From: Bacteroidota bacterium
GTDB taxonomy: Bacteria; Bacteroidota; Bacteroidia; Chitinophagales; Chitinophagaceae
DNA: 64,000 nt
Direction of reading: 5' to 3'
Assembly: GCA_029573235.1 (NCBI GenBank)
Contig: JAKQGX010000036.1
Span: 1 to 64,000, forward strand
Each line of letters begins with the position of its first letter. Within the stretch, counting starts at the first letter, position 1. The translations under genes and the position numbers were made by a program. Shown piece by piece: positions 55,697 to 64,000 of this stretch. Under the pieces are notes generated by a model. It made no database searches. It saw only the letters and a program-made list of their open reading frames with translations, and was not told where the DNA came from.

Positions 55697-56971
55697 TTGA
55701 AAAAGAAAATACTCATCATAACGCCCCATTATCCACCGTCCAATTTAGCAGCCGTGCATCGCAGTCGTTTGTTTGCCGAGCACTTGCCGGACTATGGTTG
55801 GGAGCCCTTATTGCTCACTGTTGACGAACATTATTACGAGGAAGAGTTGGACTGGAACCTATTTAAACTATTGCCCCAAAGCCAACGTATTGAAAAAGTA
55901 AAAGCCTTTGGTGTAACCCGACCACGCCTCATCGGAGATATCGGGTTGCGAGGTTTTTTTCAATTGTATAAAAGAGCCAAGCAACTGATACAGCGAGAAG
56001 CGATTGACTTTTTGTACATACCGATACCTTCGTTTTATGTATCCTTGATAGGGCGATGGCTGCATGAGCGCACCGGTATTGCATACGGTATTGATTACAT
56101 TGACCCTTGGGTACATAAGTTTCCCGGCAGCGACAAACGCTTTTCACGTCATTGGCTCAGTACAAAAGTGGCTAAGTTTTTGGAGCCTATTGCCGTTAAA
56201 AAATGCAGCCTGATAACCGGTGTGGCAGAAGGCTATTACAAAGGAGTATTGGAGCGCAATCCGCAGTTGCAGCAACGAGTAATAACCGGAGCGATGCCGT
56301 ATGGTGGTGAAGAAAAAGACCATCATCAAGTGAAGCAGCTACAGATAGTTCCGTATCTCTTCAAGCCCAATAAAGAAAAACTACAATTAGTATATGCCGG
56401 TGCCATGCTGCCAAAAGCCTATGCACCACTCGAACGAATTTTTAAAACCATTGCAGCCAACAAGTCTTTATTTGAACAGGTAGAATTTCATTTTATCGGT
56501 ACGGGCAGCCGTGCTAACGACCCCGAAAGTCATAATATAAAACCACTGGCACTGCAATACGGATTGTGGGATACCATTGTTTTTGAATACCCCAAACGTA
56601 TTCCTTATTTAGATGTGCTCATCCATTTGGACGCTGCCGCAGGGGTCTTTATTTTAGGAAGTACGGAACCTCATTACACGCCTAGTAAAACGTATCAAGC
56701 CGTGCTGAGCAACAAACCCATATTGGCAGTATTGCACGAAAAGAGCACGGCAGCAACCACATTAAACACCACACGTGCCGGTATCGTTTTACCTTTTGAC
56801 GGTGAGCAAGGATTGGATTACCTCGAATCACAATTTAGTTCCCGATTCACGGAATACCTTTCCTTCTGCAAAAACTTTAACCCGGCACAAGTAGATAGAA
56901 AAGCATTTGATGCCTATTCTGCTAAATCGGTAACCTATGAACTCGTAAAACTCCTGAACCAAGTATGTTAA
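55697..56971 (+). CDS. Glycosyltransferase, GT4-like
   Basis: The 424-residue protein starts at TTG. I-L-I-I-T-P-H-Y-P-P-S-N-L-A-A-V-H-R-S-R is the classic N-terminal donor loop of WbuB/ExpE7-like enzymes. L-I-T-G-V-A-E-G-Y near residue 175 is the hinge. The C-terminal part has A-G-V-F-I-L-G-S-T-E-P-H-Y-T-P-S-K-T-Y-Q-A-V-L, in which P-S-K-T-Y-Q replaces the usual G-x-P-x-x-x-x-E loop. It overlaps the FkbM gene by 7 bases. Confidence 0.8.
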   Translation: MKKKILIITPHYPPSNLAAVHRSRLFAEHLPDYGWEPLLLTVDEHYYEEELDWNLFKLLPQSQRIEKVKAFGVTRPRLIGDIGLRGFFQLYKRAKQLIQREAIDFLYIPIPSFYVSLIGRWLHERTGIAYGIDYIDPWVHKFPGSDKRFSRHWLSTKVAKFLEPIAVKKCSLITGVAEGYYKGVLERNPQLQQRVITGAMPYGGEEKDHHQVKQLQIVPYLFKPNKEKLQLVYAGAMLPKAYAPLERIFKTIAANKSLFEQVEFHFIGTGSRANDPESHNIKPLALQYGLWDTIVFEYPKRIPYLDVLIHLDAAAGVFILGSTEPHYTPSKTYQAVLSNKPILAVLHEKSTAATTLNTTRAGIVLPFDGEQGLDYLESQFSSRFTEYLSFCKNFNPAQVDRKAFDAYSAKSVTYELVKLLNQVC

Positions 56972-57855
56972 GCAAGATATTATTCATCAAAAACTTTATC
57001 GACCATCATCCGATAGCATCAAAAGCTAAATGGCGTTGCTACGGTCGTGTGATATATTGGCAATTGATACAAGCTATAAACCCGCGCTTGGTGAAAATGA
57101 AATTTGTAGAGAACAGCAACCTGATGATGAAAAAAGGGCTTGCCGGCGCCACCTCACATATCTATGCCGGATTGGGAGAGTACGAAGAAATGAGCTTGGT
57201 GCTGCACCTCTTGCGCCCCGGCGATTTGATGGGTGATGTCGGTGCAAACATTGGTGCCTTCTCGGTTTTGGCGGCAGCCAATGTAGGGGCTGATGCCATA
57301 TCCATTGAGCCGATACCGGATACTTACAGCATTTTGCAAAGCAATGTAGAAAGCAATAAGGCACAACAAAAAATAACCACCTTGCAATATGGTGTGGGCG
57401 ATAAAGAAGGTGTGCTGCGCTTCACCTCGGCTCTGGATGCCATGAATCATGTATTGCTGGACAATGAAGAATCTTCAGATGCCATAGAAATAAAAGTACT
57501 AACACTGGATACCATCTTTGCCAACCGAACACCCACTATGATGAAAATAGATGTAGAAGGGTATGAATACCCGGCACTCATGGGAGCACAAAAAATATTG
57601 TCTGATCCTGCCCTTCAAGCCATCATCATCGAACTAAATGGATGTGGTAAAAACTTTGGCTATGATGAAAATGCAGTGCATCAAATGCTCTTGGACAAAG
57701 GCTTTAGCCGAATGCACTACCACCCTGTAGAGCGTAGTTTTACGGAAGACCATGAAGGGAAAAACGACAATAAAATATATATCAGAGATAGGAACTGGGC
57801 CAACGAACGCGTAGCAACGGCACGGAAATATAAAATTCTAAACAGCCGTATCTAA
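56965..57855 (+). CDS. FkbM-family methyltransferase
   Basis: The 296-residue protein has the SAM motif M-G-D-V-G-A-N-I-G-A-F-S-V near residue 90, followed by I-S-I-E-P-I-P. The FkbM hallmark M-K-I-D-V-E-G-Y-E near 193 is complete. FkbM enzymes methylate sugar hydroxyls in polysaccharides and macrolides. Its stop overlaps the start of the next gene (TAATG), so translation is coupled. It probably O-methylates a residue of the glycan. Confidence 0.9.
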   Translation: MLSKILFIKNFIDHHPIASKAKWRCYGRVIYWQLIQAINPRLVKMKFVENSNLMMKKGLAGATSHIYAGLGEYEEMSLVLHLLRPGDLMGDVGANIGAFSVLAAANVGADAISIEPIPDTYSILQSNVESNKAQQKITTLQYGVGDKEGVLRFTSALDAMNHVLLDNEESSDAIEIKVLTLDTIFANRTPTMMKIDVEGYEYPALMGAQKILSDPALQAIIIELNGCGKNFGYDENAVHQMLLDKGFSRMHYHPVERSFTEDHEGKNDNKIYIRDRNWANERVATARKYKILNSRI

Positions 57856-59021
57856 TGAAAAAGCTGGCCATCATTTCTACACATCCTATTCAATACAATG
57901 CGCCGTTGTTTCGTCGGTTGACGGAGCGTGGAGCTGTTGCTGTGAAAGTGTTTTATACTTGGGGAGCAGCCGTATTGGAAAAGAAGTACGACCCCGGATT
58001 TGGGAAAACCATTGAATGGGATATACCGCTCACCGAAGGTTACGAATACGATTTTGTGGAGAACATAGCAGACGACCCGGGCTCTCATCATTTTAAAGGT
58101 ATTGACAATCCGGGCTTGATTGCGGCAATTACCGAATGGCAAGCAGAGGCTGTACTGGTATTTGGGTGGAGTTTTAAAAGCCATTTAAAAGTGCTTCGAT
58201 ATTTCAAAGGAAGAATACCGGTACTCTTTAGAGGTGACAGTACCCTATTAGATGAAACCTCCGGTATAAAAACCTTGCTACGACGCATTTTTTTACGTTG
58301 GGTTTACAGCCATATTGATGTTGCGCTTTATGTAGGCAACAACAACAAAGCCTATTTTTTAAAACATGGCCTATCTGAAAAGCAACTGATACGTGCGCCT
58401 CATGCTATAGACAACGACCGATTTGCAACAGCAATAAAGAACAATCCTAACGATTGGCAAGAGTGGCGCTCAAAAGAAGGCATTCAACAGGAAGATTTTG
58501 TAGTGTTGTTTTCCGGCAAACTGGAAGAAAAAAAGAACCCTCAATTTATTATTACCCTCAGCCGGCTATTGGCAGAAAATAAAAACATTACATTTCTACT
58601 GGTAGGCAACGGCGTGTTGGAAGATCCGTTGAAAACCGATGCTGCCGGAGACCCTCGTATTCTATTTGCAGGGTTTCGTAACCAATCAGAGATGCCCATG
58701 GTGTATCGGTCGGCAGATGTGTATATACTACCCAGCCGAGGACCGGGAGAAACATGGGGCTTAGCCATCAATGAGGCTATGGCAGTGGGTTTGCCGGTAA
58801 TGGCATCCACAAAATGCGGTGGGGCGAAAGACCTTATTGATGATAACGAAAATGGACTTACTTTTGCGCCTGATGAAGTAGAAAAGGCTGCCAACTTTAT
58901 TCGTAAACTAATTTCCGATAGGGACTATTGCAAAAAGGCCGGTGCCTTATCCCAAGAAAAAATTCGCTCATTTAGTTTTGATAATATTTGTGAAGCCATA
59001 GAGAAGTCCCTTCTCCATTGA
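57855..59021 (+). CDS. Glycosyltransferase family 4
   Basis: The 388-residue protein has I-S-T-H-P-I-Q-Y-N-A-P-L-F-R-R-L at the start, a typical GT4 loop for transferases next to polymerases. The C-terminal Y-I-L-P-S-R-G-P-G-E-T-W-G-L-A-I-N-E-A-M-A contains the E-x7-E motif near 295. F-S-G-K-L-E-E-K-K-N-P marks the start of the second domain. It is coupled to fkbM and lies 1 base ahead of the polymerase-like gene. Confidence 0.88.
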   Translation: MKKLAIISTHPIQYNAPLFRRLTERGAVAVKVFYTWGAAVLEKKYDPGFGKTIEWDIPLTEGYEYDFVENIADDPGSHHFKGIDNPGLIAAITEWQAEAVLVFGWSFKSHLKVLRYFKGRIPVLFRGDSTLLDETSGIKTLLRRIFLRWVYSHIDVALYVGNNNKAYFLKHGLSEKQLIRAPHAIDNDRFATAIKNNPNDWQEWRSKEGIQQEDFVVLFSGKLEEKKNPQFIITLSRLLAENKNITFLLVGNGVLEDPLKTDAAGDPRILFAGFRNQSEMPMVYRSADVYILPSRGPGETWGLAINEAMAVGLPVMASTKCGGAKDLIDDNENGLTFAPDEVEKAANFIRKLISDRDYCKKAGALSQEKIRSFSFDNICEAIEKSLLH

Positions 59022-59022
59022 T

Positions 59023-60372
59023 ATGAATAAGATTATTATTGTCATTTGTGCATTTATTATCTGTCTGGGGTTAGGTTTCTCCGGTTATCAGTCGGTGGCT
59101 ATTGCCCTGAGTGGAATGTTTGTACTGGATTTGTTTCTTGCCTCCAACGAAAAAATTGCCTTTAAGGAATTACTCTTAGTACTTTTTTCTGTCAACTATC
59201 TGTTCTCTCCTGCTATGTCTTATAATGCAGGAGAAACGGATTATGTCTATAAGATGAAGATTCCGGAGGAACAATATTTTGATTTGGCCATTCCCAGCAT
59301 GTTGATACTTTGGGCGGTCGTCAGCCTTATTTCCAATAAAATATTCAAGCCCAATTTTGTACAGTTTAAGTTGGACGTTGCCAAAAACAAAGAGTTGATT
59401 GTTCGGATGCTCTTGTTTGGTATTGTACTCAATTTGTCCAGTCGGTTTATGCCCGGCGAATTAGGGTTTATCGTGTACTTGGTATCCATGTTGCGGTTTA
59501 TTGCGGGCTTTAGCCTGTATTTTTATGATCGTAAAAAGTATAAATGGCACTTAGTCTTTTTGTTGGTATTTGAATTTTCAAACTCCCTTTCGCAGGGGAT
59601 GTTCCATGACACAGTTATTTGGTTTTTACTATTTGGCTTAGTATGGACCTATGTCAACAAGCCGCAATTGATGACTAAGCTATTATTGGGCGTATTGCTC
59701 TTCTTCTCGTACGTTATTCTTCAGAATACCAAGGCTGTTTATCGTGGTCAAATGGCGTCAAAAGGTGCCGGTTTTTCTACCTTTTTTGAAAGTGTACAAG
59801 GTACAGTTGGAGAAGAGGGAGGAGTGCTGAGCGAAGACAATACCACCAGTGCCATCAACCGTGTAAACCAAGCTTGGATATTTGCCAGCACGGTGAATAA
59901 TATGGATAAAAACCACGACTTCCAAGGGATGAGCCTAGCTATAAAATACTTGGAGGCTGCCATATTGCCACGGGTATTAGCACCGAACAAATTGCAAGCA
60001 GGTGACAAAAATATTTTCAACAAATATTCAGGGCACTACATTTCAAAGGGCACTTCGATGGGTCTGGGTATTTTTGCAGATGGTTATATAGCGTATGGCT
60101 ACTTTGGTTCACTCCTGTTCTCCCTATTATTTGCTTTACAGTTTTTGGGGGTAGTAAAAGTGGTGGAGTATTGGAGTAAACAAAAAACCATTATTACAGT
60201 TTTGTTCATTTTCCCCATTGCATTTTATGCCCTCCGCCCGGATTGTGAAACACAAACACTCATCACACACATTGTAAAGAGTATTATCATCTTTGCCTTC
60301 TTAATGTATGTGTACAAACCTAAGAAAGCCTATTTTCAATCACGAAAAGCAGTACCGGTAGAAGCAGTATAA
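59023..60372 (+). CDS. wzy: Wzy-like O-antigen polymerase or ligase-type membrane protein
   Basis: The 449-residue protein has about ten membrane helices with a larger periplasmic loop near residues 240-340. This loop contains A-I-N-R-V-N-Q-A-W-I-F-A and R-V-L-A-P-N-K. Wzy proteins have little sequence identity; topology, loop size and position among glycosyltransferase genes support the call. It would join lipid-linked repeat units on the periplasmic side. No Wzx flippase is visible in the window. An O-antigen ligase is the main alternative. The base composition is lower in GC than neighbours, as is usual for wzy genes. Confidence 0.65.
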   Translation: MNKIIIVICAFIICLGLGFSGYQSVAIALSGMFVLDLFLASNEKIAFKELLLVLFSVNYLFSPAMSYNAGETDYVYKMKIPEEQYFDLAIPSMLILWAVVSLISNKIFKPNFVQFKLDVAKNKELIVRMLLFGIVLNLSSRFMPGELGFIVYLVSMLRFIAGFSLYFYDRKKYKWHLVFLLVFEFSNSLSQGMFHDTVIWFLLFGLVWTYVNKPQLMTKLLLGVLLFFSYVILQNTKAVYRGQMASKGAGFSTFFESVQGTVGEEGGVLSEDNTTSAINRVNQAWIFASTVNNMDKNHDFQGMSLAIKYLEAAILPRVLAPNKLQAGDKNIFNKYSGHYISKGTSMGLGIFADGYIAYGYFGSLLFSLLFALQFLGVVKVVEYWSKQKTIITVLFIFPIAFYALRPDCETQTLITHIVKSIIIFAFLMYVYKPKKAYFQSRKAVPVEAV

Positions 60373-60439
60373 CGACTGAAACTAAGCTGTATCAGTGCTT
60401 TCTTTTCACTTGCATTTTGTGTAATTATACCTCAAGCCC

Positions 60440-61543
60440 ATGTCCACTATTATCATTTATGATTATGTAACACCTGCTTACAAAGCCGGAGGGCCCACAC
60501 AATCCATATATAATCTCATAACCAACCTAGCAACTTACCCCTTGCAAGTGTTGGCTACCAATAAAGATTTAGACGGCAGCACCATAGATGTATCTGCTGA
60601 TAAATGGTTACATTTTGAAGACACACAAACGAAAGTCTGGTACGCTTCCGAAACTTCTCTACCACTCGTAAAAGAAATGGTAAAAGAAGTCTCCGTACTT
60701 TTTATCAATTCCATTTTTTCGCATCACTTCAACTATGTTTCGCTCATCCGCTCCAAAGCAAAGCGAATCATCGTATCACCAAGAGGCATGTTGGACGCCG
60801 GTTCTCTCAGCCAAAAGTCGTGGAAGAAAAAAATATACCTAACCTATTGGAAACTGTTGGGCATCCACAAACGTTGCGAATGGCATGCTACCAACGAGCA
60901 AGAAAAAAACAATATTCAGCAAGTATTCGGAACGCAGTCCAAAGTATGGGTAGTGCCCAATTTTCCGAGATGCCTCCCTCATCAAGCCGTTTCCAAGAAA
61001 CCTCAGCAATTAAAACTGATAACGGTAGCACTGATAAGCCCCATGAAAAACCACCTGTTGGTATTGAAGGCACTCAGCATATTTACCATACCGATAAGCT
61101 ATGATATTTACGGCCCGATAAAAGACAAAGACTATTGGCAAGCCTGTCAGGAAGTAATAGCCGGGTTGCCCTCTAATATTACGGTCTCGTATAAAGGAGA
61201 ATTGCCACCACATTTGTTGGAAGAGGCTTTGCAATCGGTGCAGGTATGTATTCAACCCAGCAAAAGTGAAAACTTCGGACATTCCTTGTTTGAAGCAATG
61301 ACTGCCGGAAAGCCCATTATTACCAGCCATCACACCCCTTGGAACCAGCTTTCAGACAATAGAGCAGGCGTGAATGTGGATATTCAAAACACGACTGAAA
61401 TAGAGCAAGCCATTCGTTTCTTTGCAGCAATGGATGAAAGCGAATGGCAGTTGTGGAATGAATCGTGTAGGCAATACGCACTTTCTAAAATTGATATTCC
61501 TGCTATAAAGAAGGGATATTTGCAAATGTTTGAAAACAGTTGA
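60440..61543 (+). CDS. Glycosyltransferase family 4
   Basis: The 367-residue protein has Y-D-Y-V-T-P-A-Y-K-A-G-G-P-T-Q-S-I at the N-terminus (G-G-P loop), I-I-V-S-P-R-G-M-L-D near residue 110 and C-I-Q-P-S-K-S-E-N-F-G-H-S-L-F-E-A-M-T near 270 with E-x7-E. S-P-R-G-M-L-D is typical of a WcaI/PssE-like GT4 group in exopolysaccharide loci. The gap of 67 bases upstream has no recognised promoter. The exosortase gene begins 7 bases after its stop. Confidence 0.88.
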   Translation: MSTIIIYDYVTPAYKAGGPTQSIYNLITNLATYPLQVLATNKDLDGSTIDVSADKWLHFEDTQTKVWYASETSLPLVKEMVKEVSVLFINSIFSHHFNYVSLIRSKAKRIIVSPRGMLDAGSLSQKSWKKKIYLTYWKLLGIHKRCEWHATNEQEKNNIQQVFGTQSKVWVVPNFPRCLPHQAVSKKPQQLKLITVALISPMKNHLLVLKALSIFTIPISYDIYGPIKDKDYWQACQEVIAGLPSNITVSYKGELPPHLLEEALQSVQVCIQPSKSENFGHSLFEAMTAGKPIITSHHTPWNQLSDNRAGVNVDIQNTTEIEQAIRFFAAMDESEWQLWNESCRQYALSKIDIPAIKKGYLQMFENS

Positions 61544-61550
61544 TCGTATT

Positions 61551-62168
61551 ATGTGGCGCCAAATCAGAACTTCGTATCTCTTTCCTATACTGTTGTTTTT
61601 AGTGCTGTACCTTGTTTTTTACGGGTTCTCACAATTTACGATTGCTATTACCTCCGGTGGCGGTATGCTGTATAGTTCCTTTGCCGAAGAACACCTGAAT
61701 TGGTTTGCATCACTGAGGGCATTTTATTTACAAGCTGCTGCAGTGGTTATCCGTTGGTTCGATTTTGATACTACCGTTTATGAACCTTTTCAAATAAAAA
61801 TTAAAGACGGGAAAGGTATATGGCTGGTACATTCTTGTGTAGGCACGGCCATCTTCAGCTTTTGGTGGGCTATGATTTTGGCCTTCCCGCAAACCCTCAA
61901 AAACAAAATCATTTTCTTTGTAGCCGGTACCTTGGTGATAGTAGTGCTAAACATCCTTCGCATTGCCGGAGTAGCCATGTTGATAAATACTGCTTGGGGC
62001 AAAGCGCATCGCAACTTCGACCACCATTCCGTCTTTAATATCGTTGTTTACGGTATCTTATTTTTGATGCTGTACAAATGGTTTAACCTAAAAGAAAAAC
62101 CCTCAAAAGTTAATATTCATCATACTCCCAAAGAAGTAACGCATAAAAGCACCTCCATCACAAGATGA
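61551..62168 (+). CDS. Exosortase/archaeosortase-family membrane cysteine protease-transpeptidase
   Basis: The ATG at 61551 gives 205 residues. A TTG at 61530 would overlap the previous gene. There are about five membrane helices. The catalytic triad of the family is present: Cys96 in L-V-H-S-C-V-G-T-A, Arg137 in L-N-I-L-R-I-A-G-V-A, and His158/159 in N-F-D-H-H-S-V-F-N. Exosortases cleave C-terminal PEP-CTERM-like tails of exported proteins and attach them elsewhere, and they normally sit in exopolysaccharide loci. XrtF is a known Bacteroidota relative, but the subgroup here is not determined. No protein with a recognisable sorting tail is encoded in the window. It overlaps the carbamoyltransferase gene by 4 bases. 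Confidence 0.82.
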   Translation: MWRQIRTSYLFPILLFLVLYLVFYGFSQFTIAITSGGGMLYSSFAEEHLNWFASLRAFYLQAAAVVIRWFDFDTTVYEPFQIKIKDGKGIWLVHSCVGTAIFSFWWAMILAFPQTLKNKIIFFVAGTLVIVVLNILRIAGVAMLINTAWGKAHRNFDHHSVFNIVVYGILFLMLYKWFNLKEKPSKVNIHHTPKEVTHKSTSITR

Positions 62169-63889
62169 TCATCATTGGAATTAACGCATACCACGCCGAC
62201 AGCTCTGCAGCAATTTTTGTAAACGGAGAAATGATAGCCGCTACCGAAGAGGAGCGCTTTCGTCGTATCAAGCACTGGGCTGGCTTCCCCTCCGAAGCCG
62301 TAAAATTCTGCCTTCAGGAAGCAGGAGTCACCCTTGATCAAGTGGACTATGTCTGCATAGGGCGTGATCCCAAAGCCAAAGTGTGGAAGAAAGCCGGCTA
62401 CGTCCTTAAAAACATTTTGAAAAAAAATACGCTCCTCAGCGATCGCATTAAGAACTCCAAAAAGATAGCCTCTATCGAAGAAGAGCTTGCAGCCTTATCC
62501 GGACTGAGTGAAGAAGCTATCAAACCCAAAATAAAAAATGTAGAGCACCATCGCAGCCACCTGGCATCTGCCTTCTTTGCTTCACCATTTGAAGAATCGG
62601 CTATCCTTTCCATTGATGGCTCCGGCGACTTTACCACTACCATGTTGGCAATTGGCAGAGGCAACCAAATAGAAGTAATCGACAGCGTGGATTTTCCCGT
62701 TTCTGCCGGTCTGTTCTATTCAGCCTTTACACAATACCTCGGCTTTCCTCACTATGGAGATGAGTACAAAGTGATGGGTTTAGCACCCTACGGGCAACCC
62801 AAGTATGTTCAAGAAATTCGCCAAATTATCAAGTTTGAAGACGACGGCCTTTTTAGCTGGGATGAAAAATATTTTAGTAACCCCACTGAAATAAAAATTG
62901 GTTATGAAGACCACATCCCTACCATATCATCCCTTTACAGCGATGAGTTGGTAAAGCTTTTCGGCCCGGCGAGACAAGCAAAAGAAGAGTTAACCCAACA
63001 CCACAAAGACATTGCAGCATCGGTGCAACGTGTGTGCGAAGAGTTGATTATTCATCTGTTGAATCATTTACAGAAACGAACCGGCATGAAGAATATTTGT
63101 ATTGCAGGCGGTGTAGCTCAAAACTCGGTAGCTAATGGCAAAATACTCAGCAGTACCGATTTTGAACAGCTATACATACCTTCTGCCGGACATGATGCCG
63201 GTATATCTATGGGGGCCGCTTTGTATGTGTACAACCATGTTTTAAAACAACCGCGTGCCAAGCCCATCTATACCGCCTATACCGGTAGCCGTTTTACCAA
63301 CGAAGAGATTGAGCAGTTTTTACAAGAAAGAGGCGTGAAATATACCCGCTTGAGCAATGAAGCGTTGTATGATAAAGTAACCGAAAAACTGATAGAACCC
63401 GGTGTGGTAGGCTGGTTTACGGGCAGGGCAGAATTTGGTCCTCGCGCCTTGGGTGGTCGCAGCATCATAGCCGATCCGCGCAATGATAAAGCAAAAGAAT
63501 TACTCAATCTGAAAATCAAACGTAGAGAAAGTTTCCGTCCTTTTGCACCATCGATATTGAAAGAATATACCGCTGACTACTTTACCAAAGTGGAGGATGT
63601 TCCCTTTATGGAAAAAGTATTCCCCATCAAACCCGAAAAACAAAAAGAGATACCTGCCGTAACCCACGTAGATGGCACCGGACGCTTACAAACCGTATTG
63701 AAAGAAGTAAGCCCACGCTACTATGCATTGATAGATCGCTTTCGTGAAAAGACAGGTGTGCCCATATTGCTCAATACTTCCTTCAACGAAAATGAACCCA
63801 TTGTAAACACACCTGCGGAAGCCCTGGATTGCTTTTTGCGCACCCAAATGGACATGCTGGTGTTGGAAAACTGCGTTATTGAACGATAA
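62165..63889 (+). CDS. NodU/CmcH-family carbamoyltransferase
   Basis: The 574-residue protein starts with I-I-G-I-N-A-Y-H-A-D-S-S-A-A, the Kae1-like domain with metal-binding histidines (H-H-R-S-H near residue 125). The E-F-G-P-R-A-L-G-G-R-S-I motif near 423 and R-R-E-S-F-R-P-F-A-P mark the C-terminal YrdC-like transfer domain. The enzyme uses carbamoyl phosphate and ATP to O-carbamoylate a sugar or other acceptor. In this locus a glycan residue is the likely target. It overlaps the exosortase stop by 4 bases, so the two are translated together. Confidence 0.92.
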   Translation: MIIIGINAYHADSSAAIFVNGEMIAATEEERFRRIKHWAGFPSEAVKFCLQEAGVTLDQVDYVCIGRDPKAKVWKKAGYVLKNILKKNTLLSDRIKNSKKIASIEEELAALSGLSEEAIKPKIKNVEHHRSHLASAFFASPFEESAILSIDGSGDFTTTMLAIGRGNQIEVIDSVDFPVSAGLFYSAFTQYLGFPHYGDEYKVMGLAPYGQPKYVQEIRQIIKFEDDGLFSWDEKYFSNPTEIKIGYEDHIPTISSLYSDELVKLFGPARQAKEELTQHHKDIAASVQRVCEELIIHLLNHLQKRTGMKNICIAGGVAQNSVANGKILSSTDFEQLYIPSAGHDAGISMGAALYVYNHVLKQPRAKPIYTAYTGSRFTNEEIEQFLQERGVKYTRLSNEALYDKVTEKLIEPGVVGWFTGRAEFGPRALGGRSIIADPRNDKAKELLNLKIKRRESFRPFAPSILKEYTADYFTKVEDVPFMEKVFPIKPEKQKEIPAVTHVDGTGRLQTVLKEVSPRYYALIDRFREKTGVPILLNTSFNENEPIVNTPAEALDCFLRTQMDMLVLENCVIER

Positions 63890-63892
63890 AAA

Positions 63893-63918
63893 ATACCCGG
63901 AGACAGGTATCGTTTTTT
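63893..63918 (+). terminator. Weak hairpin after the carbamoyltransferase gene
   Basis: ATACC (63893-63897) pairs with GGTAT (63906-63910), flanked by an A run and followed two bases later by TTTTTT (63913-63918). The stem is short, so termination here is uncertain and may be partial. Confidence 0.3.
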
Positions 63919-63980
63919 GCCACACAATTTTATATTATTGTCAATGGCAACCCAACGATTGAAAGCAAGGAGTTGAGTAT

Positions 63981-64000
63981 ATGAAAATCTCCATCATCAC
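63981..64000 (+). CDS. Start of a further gene, probably glycosyltransferase family 2 (cut by window end)
   Basis: ATG at 63981 opens M-K-I-S-I-I-T before the window ends. This is the first strand typical of GT2 enzymes, and the strand and context agree. Seven codons cannot prove the family. Confidence 0.45.

Overview
The window is a chromosomal segment of a Bacteroidota bacterium, most likely of the Chitinophagales/Sphingobacteriia type. The support is the promoter element TANNTTTG (perfect in front of tRNA-Phe), the lack of Shine-Dalgarno sequences, a PorT-type protein of the type IX secretion system, a secreted LamG protein with a type IX sorting tail, and a UpxY-type NusG paralogue next to capsule genes. 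The exact genus cannot be read from the sequence.

Left part (1-15289): ordinary core genome on both strands. It holds a remnant of an IS1182-like transposase at the window edge, tRNA-Phe with promoter and terminator, two secreted proteins, a compact NAD-precursor salvage and tRNA-modification-like operon (pnuC, PAP2 phosphatase, nadR-type kinase, yciO), gyrB, a frameshifted aat, a TPR protein, a small lipoprotein, a CPA2 cation/proton antiporter, a NUDIX CoA-pyrophosphatase-like enzyme, porT and a small outer-membrane barrel.

Right part (15290-64000): about 48.6 kb in which 45 consecutive genes all lie on the + strand. This is one large exopolysaccharide/capsule locus. It opens with nucleotide-sugar genes (FlaA1/WbpM-type dehydratase, UDP-HexNAc 6-dehydrogenase), a two-gene regulatory module (winged-helix/degenerate nucleotidyltransferase protein plus UpxY-like antiterminator), GDP-fucose synthesis (gmd, fcl) and the Wza/Wzc export-kinase pair. 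A block rich in modification genes follows: asparagine-synthetase-like amidotransferase, Wzm/Wzt ABC exporter, hexapeptide acyltransferase, methyltransferase, epimerase, glycosyltransferases, a NodZ-like fucosyltransferase candidate, a second amidotransferase and a Gfo/Idh/MocA oxidoreductase. Next comes an fdtA-GNAT-GNAT-fdtB cassette for a dTDP-3-acetamido-3,6-dideoxyhexose. The last 19 kb carry many glycosyltransferases, a GT2/DUF2304 pair, a DUF6020-type membrane protein, an FkbM methyltransferase, a Wzy-like polymerase, an exosortase-family protease/transferase and a carbamoyltransferase. The window ends in the first codons of another gene.

Together the locus predicts a complex, probably fucose-containing glycan with uronic acids (possibly amidated), 3-amino-deoxy sugars, and O-acetyl, methyl and carbamoyl decorations. 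Nineteen glycosyltransferase-like genes, and the presence of both an ABC exporter and a Wzy-like polymerase, suggest either two glycans or a hybrid pathway. A flippase (Wzx), an initiating phosphoglycosyltransferase, rmlA/rmlB and mannose-1-phosphate guanylyltransferase are not in the window. The most unusual points are the exosortase without a visible substrate, the paired regulators with a hairpin-bearing leader, the PAP2 enzyme inside the NAD-salvage operon, and the broken aat gene.
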